DNA from: Clostridia bacterium
Lineage (GTDB): Bacteria > Bacillota > Clostridia > Oscillospirales > UBA644
Assembly: GCA_017623475.1 (NCBI GenBank)
Contig: JAGAPC010000029.1
Coordinates: forward strand, 1-40,949
Direction of reading: 5' to 3'
DNA: 40,949 nucleotides
In this document: in pieces, positions 6,952-15,774 of the stretch
Numbering within the stretch: the stretch's first letter is position 1
Layout of the letters: each line of letters opens with the position of its first letter
Translations under genes and position numbers: made by a program
The notes under the pieces: model-generated
Told to the model about the DNA's origin: nothing
What the model saw: the letters and a program-made list of their open reading frames with translations, nothing else
Databases searched by the model: none

Positions 6952-7824
6952 ATGGATATTAACTGGTACCCCGGGCATATGGCGAAAACCCGCCGTATCA
7001 TTCTTGATACCATGAAAAACGTGGACATTGTCATCGAATTGGTCGATGCCCGCATCCCCACCGCGTCCAAAAATCCCGATATTGCTGAATTGATCGGGAA
7101 TAAAGCGAAAATTTTGATTTTAAATAAAAGCGACTTGGCAGACCCGAACGAAAATAAAAAATGGGCGGAATATTACCGCAAATTGGGATATACCGTTCTT
7201 TTGGGGAACAGTCGTAGCAAAGATGACCGCAAGCCGGTTTTGAACGCCATTCGGGAAGCATACCGGGAAAAGGCGGAACGGGATCGGAAACGGGGCATCG
7301 TCGCCCGCACCGCTCGGGTTATGATTTTGGGGATTCCTAACGTGGGGAAATCCACGTTTATCAACAACCTTTGTGGGGCGCGCCGTGCCGAAGCCCAGGA
7401 TCGCCCCGGGGTGACCCAGAAAAAACAATGGGTTCCCTTGGCAGAAGGAATTGATCTTTTAGACACCCCCGGAATCTTGTGGCCGAAGTTGGAAAATCAA
7501 TCCGACGCCGCCTTGTTGGCAATCACCGGCGCCATCAAAGATACCATCCTGGATTTGGAAGGATTGTCTTTGATTTTGGTGGCTATGCTTGCAAAATATT
7601 ATCCCGAAGAATTGAAAGCCCGTTATAAATTGACCGAATTGGAATCCAAGGCTTACGATCTGTTTTTGCAGATCGGTCGCAAACGTGGGTTTGTGGTCAG
7701 CGGTGGCGAAGTGGACGAAGAGCGTACCGCCATCACTCTGTTGGATGAATTCCGCGGGGCAAAAATCGGTCGGATTACCCTGGAACGCCCCGATCAAAAA
7801 GAAGAATCCGAGGTTGAAGCATGA
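6952..7824 (+). CDS. rbgA: Ribosome biogenesis GTPase RbgA (YlqF)
   Basis: A circularly permuted GTPase that acts late in assembly of the 50S subunit. The motif order is G4-G1-G3: NKSD (residues 58-61), GIPNVGKST (127-135), DTPG (171-174). The N-terminus DINWYPGHMAKT is diagnostic for RbgA. The 290-residue length is normal, including the C-terminal RNA-binding domain. The start follows GAGGTG. The last four bases overlap rnhB (ATGA), indicating translational coupling. Confidence 0.95.
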   Translation: MDINWYPGHMAKTRRIILDTMKNVDIVIELVDARIPTASKNPDIAELIGNKAKILILNKSDLADPNENKKWAEYYRKLGYTVLLGNSRSKDDRKPVLNAIREAYREKAERDRKRGIVARTARVMILGIPNVGKSTFINNLCGARRAEAQDRPGVTQKKQWVPLAEGIDLLDTPGILWPKLENQSDAALLAITGAIKDTILDLEGLSLILVAMLAKYYPEELKARYKLTELESKAYDLFLQIGRKRGFVVSGGEVDEERTAITLLDEFRGAKIGRITLERPDQKEESEVEA

Positions 7825-8426
7825 CTTGGGATTTTGAATTACCCTATCGGGCAGATTATCCCGGTCTTTGCGGAATCGACGAAGCCGGACGAGGACCTTT
7901 GTGCGGTCCGGTAGTTGCCGGCGCCGTGATTCTTCCCGATGATTTTGATGTTTCCCCTTTGAACGATTCCAAAAAATTGTCCGAAGCAAAGCGGGAAAAA
8001 TTGTACGAACAAATTACCGCTTCTTGCCTTTGGGGTGTGGGAATCGCCACCCCCGAAGAAATTGACGCCTATAATATTTTGAACGCCACCTACCTTGCCA
8101 TGTGCCGGGCGGTGGACGCGTTGCATACGAATCCTTCCTTTGCCTTGGTGGACGGAAACCGCATCCCCAAGGGCTTAAATATCCCCGCCGTTGCCGTGGT
8201 AAAAGGGGACGCCAAATGCCCCTCCATCTCCGCCGCGTCGGTCATCGCCAAGGTTTCCCGGGATCGGATGATGAAGGAATTGGCGTTGCAATACCCTCAA
8301 TACGAGCTGGAAAAGCATAAGGGCTATCCCACCAAGGAGCATTACCGCAAGATTTTGGAGCACGGAATTGCCCCCATCTATCGCAGATCCTTTTTGAAAA
8401 ATCTCGACCAACATCGGGAGGACTGA
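7821..8426 (+). CDS. rnhB: Ribonuclease HII
   Basis: Cleaves the RNA strand of RNA-DNA hybrids and incises at single ribonucleotides in DNA. The acidic site is visible: Asp20 and Glu21 in GIDEAGRGPL, Asp111 in LVDGN and Asp148 in AKVSRD; NDSKKLSE and HKGYPTKEH are also family blocks. At 201 residues it is a normal length. It overlaps rbgA by four bases and is followed after one base by a small regulator gene, so it sits within one transcript. Confidence 0.95.
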   Translation: MTWDFELPYRADYPGLCGIDEAGRGPLCGPVVAGAVILPDDFDVSPLNDSKKLSEAKREKLYEQITASCLWGVGIATPEEIDAYNILNATYLAMCRAVDALHTNPSFALVDGNRIPKGLNIPAVAVVKGDAKCPSISAASVIAKVSRDRMMKELALQYPQYELEKHKGYPTKEHYRKILEHGIAPIYRRSFLKNLDQHRED

Positions 8427-8427
8427 C

Positions 8428-8760
8428 ATGAAATCCTTCGGAGAACGCATTTTTGAAGCCCGCATGGAACGAGGTTGGTCGTTGCGGGAAGCGGCGGCGA
8501 ATATCGGAATTTCCCATACTTATCTTTCCGCCATCGAGAAGGAATACGACCCCCGTACCGGAAACCCGGTCACCCCTTCTCCCGACAGCCTTCTGAAAAT
8601 CTGCAACGCCTACGACATTCCCTATCGGGAAACGGAGCAGGTCTTCCAATCGGTCAACGAGGGCGATCTGATGAAATTTATGATTCACCAGCTGCGAATC
8701 CTTCGCAAAACCGACCGTCGAACCTACAAAACCATTCTCTCCGAAGCGGAAAAGGATTGA
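8428..8760 (+). CDS. XRE-family DNA-binding protein
   Basis: A 110-residue protein with an N-terminal helix-turn-helix of the Cro/CI type (about residues 10-62: WSLREAAANIGISHTYLSAI, then PSPDSLLKICNAYDI). The C-terminal 45 residues are helical and charged, with no known effector domain. It starts one base after the rnhB stop, behind GAGGA, and is therefore cotranscribed with housekeeping genes. I see no palindrome near it that would name a target. A longer insert than usual (KEYDPRTGNPV) sits between recognition helix and helix 4. Confidence 0.85.
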   Translation: MKSFGERIFEARMERGWSLREAAANIGISHTYLSAIEKEYDPRTGNPVTPSPDSLLKICNAYDIPYRETEQVFQSVNEGDLMKFMIHQLRILRKTDRRTYKTILSEAEKD

Positions 8761-8774
8761 GGCGAGGAGGCGGT

Positions 8775-8846
8775 GTTCCTTCTTTTTTCGGGAGAAAAAA
8801 GAAGGAACCGAAGAAAAAAGCCACATTCGACGGATTTCATCCGTCG
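8775..8846 (-). repeat. Two-hairpin intergenic repeat, copy 2
   Basis: Read on the minus strand: hairpin 1 is an 8-bp stem (8846-8839 with 8835-8828), then a spacer with GCTTTTTTCTTCGGTTCC. Hairpin 2 is a perfect 15-bp purine/pyrimidine stem (8808-8794 with 8789-8775). The order, spacing and pyrimidine-rich character match copies 1 and 3, while stem bases differ in a compensated way. Confidence 0.75.
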
Positions 8847-8858
8847 GGGAATAGAAAA

Positions 8859-8895
8859 CAGGTGCTTGTATTTACGTACAAGCACCTGATGTTTT
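8859..8895. terminator. Bidirectional terminator
   Basis: A perfect 12-bp stem (8859-8870 with 8877-8888) with a 6-nt loop, followed on the plus strand by ATGTTTTTAT and preceded by AAAA. It separates the convergent XRE gene and GH2 gene. Confidence 0.85.
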
Positions 8896-8907
8896 TATAT
8901 TTTGGAC

Positions 8908-11166
8908 TTACTTTTTCTTGGGTTTTTTGATCTTGTTGAGCTGGCGGTTCATTTTCAGCAGCTCTTCCTTGGTGAATTTGATGTTCATGGCGCTGACCAG
9001 GGTGGTGAGGCGCAGGACGGTAAAGCCGCCCAACATTTTCATGATGCCGTCGCCTTTGATTTCAAATCCGCCGCCTTTTTTGCCGTTCTTCTTCCCACTC
9101 ATGCCCTTCATCAGTTTTGCGGCAAAGCGCGTGAACCACAGTTTTCCGCGGAAGGAACCCATAATATCTTCCAGGGTGTCGTTGAGGGAGAAGCGTCCTT
9201 CGGGGGCGGTGACGTCGAACCAGTTGAGAACGGCGCCCACTTCCTTCAGAACGTAGTCGGGGTTCATTTCATCGACCTTCCGCAGGGTGCTCTCGTCGGT
9301 GCAATCGCCTGCGACGGCTTTCAGGGTGGATTCTCCCACGTTTTTCACCTGGAAGTAGAAGAAATGGTTTTCGCTGGTCTGCTTACCGATGCTTTCGCCG
9401 TTGACGAACAGTTCCACCTCCGGCAGATTGGAGTAAACGGTGACCTTTGTCACGTCCTCCACCCGGTCGATATACCGTTTTCCGCACAGATGAACGAAGG
9501 GCTCGTCGGACAACCAAGCCTTATAGGCGTAGAAGGAATCCTTCTTATATTTCCGATCCATCGTGACCAGACCCTTGTGGTTCTGACCGTTTTCGCCCCC
9601 TTCGGCACGGGCGTCTGCGCCGAAGTCGAACATATTCCACACGTGGGTTGCCCAAATGTAAGGACGGGTAAAGAGTTGTTTAATCAATTCTTCGTGGTAA
9701 TACGCCTGATATTCTTCCGTGTAGTCGCCCTGGCGGGGATCGGAGGTATGCCAATTCAAGGCTTCGCATCCGTATTCGCTGACGCCGATGGGCTTTTTGG
9801 GGAATTTTGCGTGGAATTCGTCAAACCAAGGACCGTTCATGTCGGTGTTTCCGCCGTACCAGCCGAAATAATGGTTGTAGGAAACCACGTCGGGGATCTG
9901 AACGTATTCTTCGTTCATATCGCACATGGAAACGCACGCCATAGTAGTCAGACGGGTCTTATCCATCTCGTGAACCAGATCGTTCAAAACGTAGTGGTTA
10001 TCCAAAAGGTCGGGATCCTTCGCCCCGGACATGGTAATTTCGTTGGAAAGTCCCCACACGACGATGGAGGGATGGTTGTAATTCTGAACAACCAATTCTT
10101 TCATTTGAGAAATGGTATTTTCTCTGCCCCCTGCCATGTGATTGGAGATGTAGGGGATTTCTGCCCACAGAACCAAGCCCTTTTCGTCGCACAGATCGTA
10201 GAAATATTGATCGTGCTGATAATGGGCAAGACGGATGGTGGTGGCGCCTACCTCCAGGATCAGATCAATATCCTCCTCGTGATGCTCGGGCAACAGGGCG
10301 TTGCCTATACCCCAGCGGTCTTGATGGCGGGAAACGCCCCGCAGGGGATATTCTTCGCCGTTCAGGATAAATCCGCGATCGGGATCAATTTCAAAGGAAC
10401 GGCAGCCGAATCGGGCAGATACGGCGTCGATTTCTTCTTCGCCCCGGAGCAGAACTGCCTTTGCGGTGTAGAGATAGGGATCCTTGCGTCCGTGCCACAG
10501 ATGGGCGTCGGCGATGACGAAGGAGGCTTTGGTATCGTTGCAAACCGTTTCCGCAACCACGTTGCCTTCCTTGTCGGTCAAGGTGTAGGAGATTTTGTCG
10601 CCCTCCTGAAGCTCGGTTACGTAAACCGCAACCTCCACGTTGCAATCGGTTCCGTTCATCACGGGGGTGACGGCGATGCCGGGGCCGCCGTAATAATCCA
10701 GATCAAAGTGCGTTTTTTCGACGGCGATCAAATTGACGTTGCGGTACAGTCCGCCGTAGAAGGTAAAGTCTGCCACTTGGGGATAAACCCGATCGTTGGG
10801 TGCGTTATCCACCAAAACCGAAAGAATATTTTCGTCGGCAATCTCTTCGGTCAGGTTTACTCTCCAGGTGGAATATCCGCCGTCGTGACGGGCAAGATGC
10901 TTGCCGTTCAGATAGACGTCCGCCGTGGAGTTTGCGCCCTGCAGCTCCAAATAAAATTCTTCGCCCCGGGGAAGATCGGCTTTTGCAAAGGACTTGACGT
11001 AGCAGCAGGTTCCCCGGAAATAGTCGTTTCCGCCGTCGATTCCGTCCACGGCGTTCCAGGTGTGGGGAAGATTGACCGTTTCCCATTGGGGATTGACGGC
11101 GTTTTGGGCCTCGGAAACTTCCTTGGCGAAGGCCCAATTTGCGTTAAAGTTCAAAACAGTTCTCAT
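8908..11166 (-). CDS. GH2 glycosidase (beta-glucuronidase or beta-galactosidase)
   Basis: A 752-residue cytoplasmic retaining glycosidase of family GH2: jelly-roll domain (1-150), immunoglobulin-like domain (150-260), then a TIM barrel. The acid/base is Glu376 in WGLSNEIT and the nucleophile is Glu464 in GVSEYGCE. An N-x-K-G motif (QNHKGL) sits where beta-glucuronidases bind the carboxylate, but similar NDKG motifs occur in GH2 beta-galactosidases, so it does not settle specificity. Its position next to a GPH symporter and a complete glucuronate pathway argues for beta-glucuronidase; the active-site wording resembles enzymes usually annotated as beta-galactosidase. An extra C-terminal region of about 100 residues ends in a very basic tail (KKIKKPKKK). 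There is no signal peptide. ATG 11166 follows AAAGGG. It is downstream of the symporter gene, separated by a hairpin. Confidence 0.85.
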   Translation of the reverse strand: MRTVLNFNANWAFAKEVSEAQNAVNPQWETVNLPHTWNAVDGIDGGNDYFRGTCCYVKSFAKADLPRGEEFYLELQGANSTADVYLNGKHLARHDGGYSTWRVNLTEEIADENILSVLVDNAPNDRVYPQVADFTFYGGLYRNVNLIAVEKTHFDLDYYGGPGIAVTPVMNGTDCNVEVAVYVTELQEGDKISYTLTDKEGNVVAETVCNDTKASFVIADAHLWHGRKDPYLYTAKAVLLRGEEEIDAVSARFGCRSFEIDPDRGFILNGEEYPLRGVSRHQDRWGIGNALLPEHHEEDIDLILEVGATTIRLAHYQHDQYFYDLCDEKGLVLWAEIPYISNHMAGGRENTISQMKELVVQNYNHPSIVVWGLSNEITMSGAKDPDLLDNHYVLNDLVHEMDKTRLTTMACVSMCDMNEEYVQIPDVVSYNHYFGWYGGNTDMNGPWFDEFHAKFPKKPIGVSEYGCEALNWHTSDPRQGDYTEEYQAYYHEELIKQLFTRPYIWATHVWNMFDFGADARAEGGENGQNHKGLVTMDRKYKKDSFYAYKAWLSDEPFVHLCGKRYIDRVEDVTKVTVYSNLPEVELFVNGESIGKQTSENHFFYFQVKNVGESTLKAVAGDCTDESTLRKVDEMNPDYVLKEVGAVLNWFDVTAPEGRFSLNDTLEDIMGSFRGKLWFTRFAAKLMKGMSGKKNGKKGGGFEIKGDGIMKMLGGFTVLRLTTLVSAMNIKFTKEELLKMNRQLNKIKKPKKK

Positions 11167-11223
11167 GAGAACACCCTTTCTTTCTTTCTTTCCTTTATTA
11201 TGGGTTCTATCGTTTCTAAAATA

Positions 11224-11257
11224 CGGCGTCCGACAAGAAACACACCGTCGGACGCCG
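11224..11257 (-). promoter_or_regulatory. Intercistronic hairpin between symporter and GH2 gene
   Basis: A perfect 11-bp GC-rich stem (11224-11234 with 11247-11257) and 12-nt loop, followed on the minus strand by only a weak T stretch (TATTTTAG). It more likely stabilises the upstream mRNA or attenuates partially than terminates fully. Confidence 0.65.
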
Positions 11258-11275
11258 GAAAATTACAGGGTAAAA

Positions 11276-12763
11276 TTATTCTTCTGCAACGACGGGAGCC
11301 GGGATTTCTTCTTCGCCCCGTCCCAATTCGGCGTTCATCTTGGCAAGGGTCTTCTTATCCAAATTGTAGATAACCGCAAGTCCGATGAATTCCAAAACGG
11401 CACTCAGCAGGAACAGAACCGCAACCAGGTAACGCATATTCAGAGCAACCTCTGCAGTTTGAGCACCGCCGTTTTCTCCGATGTAGCCCAAGGCAACCAT
11501 GATGACCAATACGATGGAAGGACCGGCACCCTGTGCCAATTTCCGGAAGAAGGAGTGGAGGGAGTAAACGATGCCTTCTTCTCTCTTTCCGGTTTTCCAT
11601 TCGTTGTAGTCGATGGCGTCGCCCATGAGCGCCCAGGATACGGTGGAGTAAATGCCCAGCCCCAGGTTGTAGATCAGCTGGCATACGATGTAAATGGCAA
11701 GTCCCTTTGTATCGGGGGTGATGGGAAGAACGACCAAGCCAACCCCTGCAACCACGGAACAGAGAGATCCGAAGACGCACAGTTCTTTTTTGCCGAACTT
11801 TGCCACTGCCTTGCGGGCGAAGGGCGTGAAGCACAAAATGGGAATCATGGAGAACAACTGAATCACGCCGGAAATTTCGGGGTTCTTAAAGTAGGTCTGG
11901 AACAGAACCGTAACGGCGGTGGCAGCCCCCTGCATTCCGATGAACATTCCCATGGCGGCGAGGGTAGCACCCACGGCGGGACGGTTCTTTATGAAATTTC
12001 CAAAGGCTTTGAAAACGTTGAATTTTTCGGTAGCTTCGTTGATCTTGACGTTGGTATCAACGCGGATCTTGGTGGTGCGGATCATGAATTGGAAGGAGAT
12101 GAATCCCAAAACGCCCATGATCAACGCCGCCCAGAAGACGTTGTAGCCCTGAAGGTCCTTGATCACGTCGCCGGCTTCGTCCAAAACGGGGTTGCCGTTG
12201 GCGTCAACTCTGTCTTTCCAGATCAGGAAGGGAAGGATTACCATGGGAACCATGTTTCCGATCATCGAACCGACGGAGCGCCATGCGGAAAGGGAAGCAC
12301 GGTCTTTTACGTCGTTGGAGATCAGGGAAAGCAAGGAGCCGTAAGGAACGTTTGCCACGGTGTAGAAGGCGTCCCAAATGACGTACCCTGCAAGGAACAC
12401 GATGACCTTGATGATGTGGGGTGCGTTGGGAATGGGGATAAAGCAGAGTGCCCCCGCAACCAAAAGCCCGATGGAGCCTGCCCAGATGTAGGCAAGGAAT
12501 TTGTTTCTCTTATACTTGCGGCGGTCTGCGTCGATCATCGAACCGATCAGCGGATCGTTGATGGCGTCCCAAATCTGCACGAAGATAAGAAGAAGTGCGT
12601 AAAGTGAGTCCCCCAGACCCATGAATTGCGACCAGAAGATGGTAAGCGTGCCCTTCAGAGCAAAGCTCATGTTACATCCGAAGTCGCCGGCTGCGTAGGA
12701 TACGCTGTCCAAAATACCGAACTTGCGTACGCCGTTGGCATCCAAACGTTTTTCTTTTGCCAT
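11276..12763 (-). CDS. GPH-family glycoside/hexuronide:cation symporter
   Basis: A 495-residue membrane protein with about 12 helices of the glycoside-pentoside-hexuronide symporter family (MelB and UidB relatives). The N-terminal block SYAAGDFGCNMSFALKGT and the cytoplasmic loop IWDAINDPLIGSMIDADRR are family signatures; the NDP motif lies in the cation/sugar site region. It imports intact glycosides using a proton or sodium gradient. With a GH2 enzyme behind it and hexuronate catabolism divergent, the likely cargo is a glucuronide. I choose ATG 12763 (MAKEKRLD) because GAGGA lies 9 bases upstream; the longer start at 12784 has no such site. Confidence 0.9.
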   Translation of the reverse strand: MAKEKRLDANGVRKFGILDSVSYAAGDFGCNMSFALKGTLTIFWSQFMGLGDSLYALLLIFVQIWDAINDPLIGSMIDADRRKYKRNKFLAYIWAGSIGLLVAGALCFIPIPNAPHIIKVIVFLAGYVIWDAFYTVANVPYGSLLSLISNDVKDRASLSAWRSVGSMIGNMVPMVILPFLIWKDRVDANGNPVLDEAGDVIKDLQGYNVFWAALIMGVLGFISFQFMIRTTKIRVDTNVKINEATEKFNVFKAFGNFIKNRPAVGATLAAMGMFIGMQGAATAVTVLFQTYFKNPEISGVIQLFSMIPILCFTPFARKAVAKFGKKELCVFGSLCSVVAGVGLVVLPITPDTKGLAIYIVCQLIYNLGLGIYSTVSWALMGDAIDYNEWKTGKREEGIVYSLHSFFRKLAQGAGPSIVLVIMVALGYIGENGGAQTAEVALNMRYLVAVLFLLSAVLEFIGLAVIYNLDKKTLAKMNAELGRGEEEIPAPVVAEE

Positions 12764-12933
12764 GGTTGTCATTCCTCGTTTCATACATATTTAAATTTTA
12801 AAAAAAATTTACAGCGTGATGGGGATGAAACACGAAAATATCCTTAATAATAGTATAAAGTATTTTAAGAAAATTAGTGAGTATTATTTTACACAAAGTT
12901 TGTATTTTTTTTATCTTGTTGCAAAAATCCCTA

Positions 12934-12962
12934 TTGTAATTGACTAAAAACTGTGATATAAT
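12934..12962 (+). promoter_or_regulatory. Promoter of the AraC regulator
   Basis: TTGTAA (12934-12939), a 17-bp spacer and TGATATAAT ending at 12962 (extended -10). A TTGACT starting at 12940 is only 11 bp from the same -10 and is probably irrelevant. The region 12764-13025 is AT-rich and also holds the divergent symporter start. On the minus strand TATACT (12857-12852) is a candidate -10 without a good -35, which would suit activator dependence. Confidence 0.7.
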
Positions 12963-13025
12963 GGTAATATCGGTTGGGAAAACTATAAATTTTTCCAAAA
13001 TTACGGAATTTGATGGGAGAATGGT

Positions 13026-14255
13026 ATGGGGCACGACTACGAACGGGAGCTGGGCTTTCTGTGTGACGTTTTTTGTAAATGCCATATTCCTGCCCGCGCC
13101 GTCTCCCTGACCGATTCGGTCAATAGGGTATTTTCTTCCGAATCCGCTTCCTTTTTTCGGGTTGCGGAGGAGGGGGTGAGCGTTCGGCAGTTTTTCGGGG
13201 AGATTTCATCCCATACCTTGTATAAAACCGCCGACGGGCTGCACCGTTGCTATTCCTATCTTCTCCTGCCCGACGGAAAGGATTCCACGGTTCTGGTTAT
13301 CGGACCGTATCTGGATCGGGAATTGTCTCCGTCTCAAGTGCTGGAATTAGCGGAAAAGATGGAGATTCCTCCGAAATTTCAGCGGTATTTTAACGAGTAT
13401 TTTTCCTCAATTCCATGCCTGCCCGAAGGGAGCCGGCTGTTCATCCTGCTGAATACCTTTTGCGAACGGATCTGGAACAGTCCCTCCTTTTCCATCGTTG
13501 ACGTGAACCGGGAAGATTCGATTCCCGTATCGCCCATCAACGAAACGGCGCGCAGTGATAATTTTGACGGTATTTTGGTCAACATGAAGGCGATGGAGCA
13601 GCGCTACGAGTTTGAAAACGAGCTGATGCGGGCGGTCAGCCTCGGACAGCTGCACAAGGAAAGCCAGCTGATCTCCTCCTTCTCGGAAAATCCCTTTGAA
13701 AAACGAACCCCCGACCTTCTGCGGAACGCGAAAAATTACTGCGTTATTATGAATACGCTCTTGCGCAAGGCGGCGGAAAACGGCGGAGTGCATCCGGTCT
13801 ATCTGGATAACGTCTCGTCGGATTTTGCGCTGAAGATCGAGCAAATGCCGTCTTTGTCGGAAACGTCCCTTCTGATGCGGGAAATGTTCCGTGCCTACTG
13901 TCGGTTGGTGCGGAAACATTCCATGAACGCCTATTCGTTGCTGGTGCAGAAAACGGTACTTTTGATCGATTCCGATCTTTCCGCCAATCTGACCCTGCGC
14001 ACCCTGGCAGAGCAGCAAAACGTAACTCCCGGCTACCTTGCAACGGTGTTCAAGCGGGAAACGGGGAAGACCGTTTCGGAATATATCCGGGAAAAGAGGG
14101 TGAAGCAAGCCTCGTACCTTTTGGCAACCACCCATCTGCAGGTGCAGACCATCGCGTTGCATTGCGGGATCGTGGACGTGCAGTATTTTTCCAAGATCTT
14201 TAAAAAGCAAACGGGGAAGACTCCCAAGGAATATCGGGAATCCGTGCGGCGGTAA
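13026..14255 (+). CDS. AraC-family regulator, likely controlling the hexuronide genes
   Basis: A 409-residue protein. The last 100 residues form the double helix-turn-helix of AraC proteins (first helix pair LTLRTLAEQQNVTPGYLATV, second LQVQTIALHCGIVDVQYFSK, ending in KTPKEYRE). The first 300 residues are a sensor-like region without a cupin signature. They contain a segment resembling the PocR/PAS-like input regions of clostridial AraC proteins (YSYLLLPDGKDSTVLVIGPY), but I cannot name the domain firmly. ATG 13026 follows GGGAGA. It lies between the symporter/GH2 pair (divergent) and the uxaC operon (same strand), so it probably activates one or both in response to a sugar acid. Confidence 0.88.
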   Translation: MGHDYERELGFLCDVFCKCHIPARAVSLTDSVNRVFSSESASFFRVAEEGVSVRQFFGEISSHTLYKTADGLHRCYSYLLLPDGKDSTVLVIGPYLDRELSPSQVLELAEKMEIPPKFQRYFNEYFSSIPCLPEGSRLFILLNTFCERIWNSPSFSIVDVNREDSIPVSPINETARSDNFDGILVNMKAMEQRYEFENELMRAVSLGQLHKESQLISSFSENPFEKRTPDLLRNAKNYCVIMNTLLRKAAENGGVHPVYLDNVSSDFALKIEQMPSLSETSLLMREMFRAYCRLVRKHSMNAYSLLVQKTVLLIDSDLSANLTLRTLAEQQNVTPGYLATVFKRETGKTVSEYIREKRVKQASYLLATTHLQVQTIALHCGIVDVQYFSKIFKKQTGKTPKEYRESVRR

Positions 14256-14292
14256 CGCGGCAGAAAATACAATGATTCCGTTTGAAATTCTA

Positions 14293-14321
14293 TTGCATTT
14301 TTTTTTCGCTTATGTTATAAT
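14293..14321 (+). promoter_or_regulatory. Promoter of the uxaC operon
   Basis: TTGCAT (14293-14298), a 17-bp spacer and TGTTATAAT ending at 14321 (extended -10), about 38 bases before uxaC. The weak -35 would leave room for regulation by the AraC protein upstream. Confidence 0.75.
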
Positions 14322-14358
14322 GTAAGAAAACGAAGATGATAAGGCAGGACGTATTTTT

Positions 14359-15762
14359 ATGAAACCATTTATGGACAAGGATTTTCTTTTAACCACCGAA
14401 ACGGCAAAGGCGTTGTATCACGGTCACGCCGCTTCGATGCCCATCGTGGACTATCATTGCCACGTTTCTCCCAAGGAGATCTACGAAGACCGCCGCTTTG
14501 AAAACATTACCCAAGTATGGCTTGGGGGAGACCATTACAAATGGCGGATTATGCGCTCCAACGGCGTGGACGAGCATTATATTACCGGCGGCGCGTCCGA
14601 TCGGGAAAAATTCCAGAAATTCGCCGAAGCGTTGCCGAAAGCCATCGGCAATCCCATGTACCATTGGTGCCATCTGGAATTGCAGCGGTATTTCGGATAT
14701 TACGGGATTTTGAACGGCGAGACCGCCGAGGAGGTCTGGAATCTGACCAAAGAAAAGCTTGCGGAAGATTCCATGGGGGTTCGGGGGCTGATTGCCCAAA
14801 GCAACGTCGCCTTTATCGGCACCACCGACGATCCCATTGATTCTCTGGAATGGCACGAAAAGCTTGCGGAAGATCCTGCCATGAAGACCACCGTGGCTCC
14901 TTCCTTCCGTCCCGACAAGGCGTTGAACATCGACAAGGCGGGCTGGAGGGAATATATCGAGACCCTGTCTTCCGTTTCGGGGATTGCCATCGACGGAATT
15001 GATCCCTTAAAAGAGGCGTTGGGCAAGCGGATCGAATATTTTGACGCCCACGGATGCCGCGCCAGCGATCACGGTCTGGATTACGTCGTCTGCCGTCCCG
15101 CCGATCGGGAAACGGTGGACGGAATCGTGAAAAAAGGGCTTGCCGGTCAGTCGGTTTCGATGGAAGAGACCGAGATTTTAAAGACCGATCTTTTGATCTT
15201 CTGTGCCCAAGAATATTATCGCCTCGGCTGGGTGATGCAGCTGCATTATAATTGCCTGCGCAATCCCAATTCCGCCATGTTCCGCCGTCTGGGTCCGGAT
15301 ACGGGTTTCGACGTGATCGGACCGAGCAACTGCACCGAAAATCTGGCGAAACTGTTAGACGCGCTCAACGAAAAGAACGCTCTGCCCCGGACGATTCTTT
15401 ACAGCCTCGACGCCGGCGATAACGAAATGCTTGACACCGTCCTCGGCGCGTTTCAGGGACCGGACGTGCCCGGAAAGATCCAGCACGGGAGCGCCTGGTG
15501 GTTCAACGATAACAAGCAGGGCATGATCGATCAGATGACGAGCCTTGCCAACCTGAGCCTTTTGGGAAATTTCGTGGGAATGCTGACCGACTCCCGCAGC
15601 TTTTTGAGCTATACCCGCCACGAATATTTCCGTCGGATCCTGTGTCAGCTGATCGGACAATGGGTGGAAAACGGCGAATATCCCAACGACGAAAAGACTC
15701 TTTCCGAGATCGTCGAAGGGATCTGCTACAATAACGCAAAACGCTATTTTAATTTAAAATAA
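14359..15762 (+). CDS. uxaC: Glucuronate isomerase
   Basis: Interconverts D-glucuronate and D-fructuronate (and D-galacturonate and D-tagaturonate), the first cytoplasmic step of hexuronate breakdown. It belongs to the amidohydrolase-like UxaC family. The metal-binding start of the barrel, IVDYHCHVSP (about residues 31-40), is followed by ITQVWLGGDHYKWRIMRSNG; the C-terminal block GMLTDSRSFLSYTRHEYFRR is diagnostic. The 467-residue length is normal. It is first in the operon, 12 bases before uxuA. Confidence 0.96.
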   Translation: MKPFMDKDFLLTTETAKALYHGHAASMPIVDYHCHVSPKEIYEDRRFENITQVWLGGDHYKWRIMRSNGVDEHYITGGASDREKFQKFAEALPKAIGNPMYHWCHLELQRYFGYYGILNGETAEEVWNLTKEKLAEDSMGVRGLIAQSNVAFIGTTDDPIDSLEWHEKLAEDPAMKTTVAPSFRPDKALNIDKAGWREYIETLSSVSGIAIDGIDPLKEALGKRIEYFDAHGCRASDHGLDYVVCRPADRETVDGIVKKGLAGQSVSMEETEILKTDLLIFCAQEYYRLGWVMQLHYNCLRNPNSAMFRRLGPDTGFDVIGPSNCTENLAKLLDALNEKNALPRTILYSLDAGDNEMLDTVLGAFQGPDVPGKIQHGSAWWFNDNKQGMIDQMTSLANLSLLGNFVGMLTDSRSFLSYTRHEYFRRILCQLIGQWVENGEYPNDEKTLSEIVEGICYNNAKRYFNLK

Positions 15763-15774
15763 GGAGGATCTCCC

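Noticed and set aside
8902..11373. Plus-strand frame of 823 codons opposite the GH2 gene
   Set aside because: It is the shadow of a clear GH2 gene on the other strand; its product is low-complexity Gly/Phe/Val-rich sequence without family motifs.
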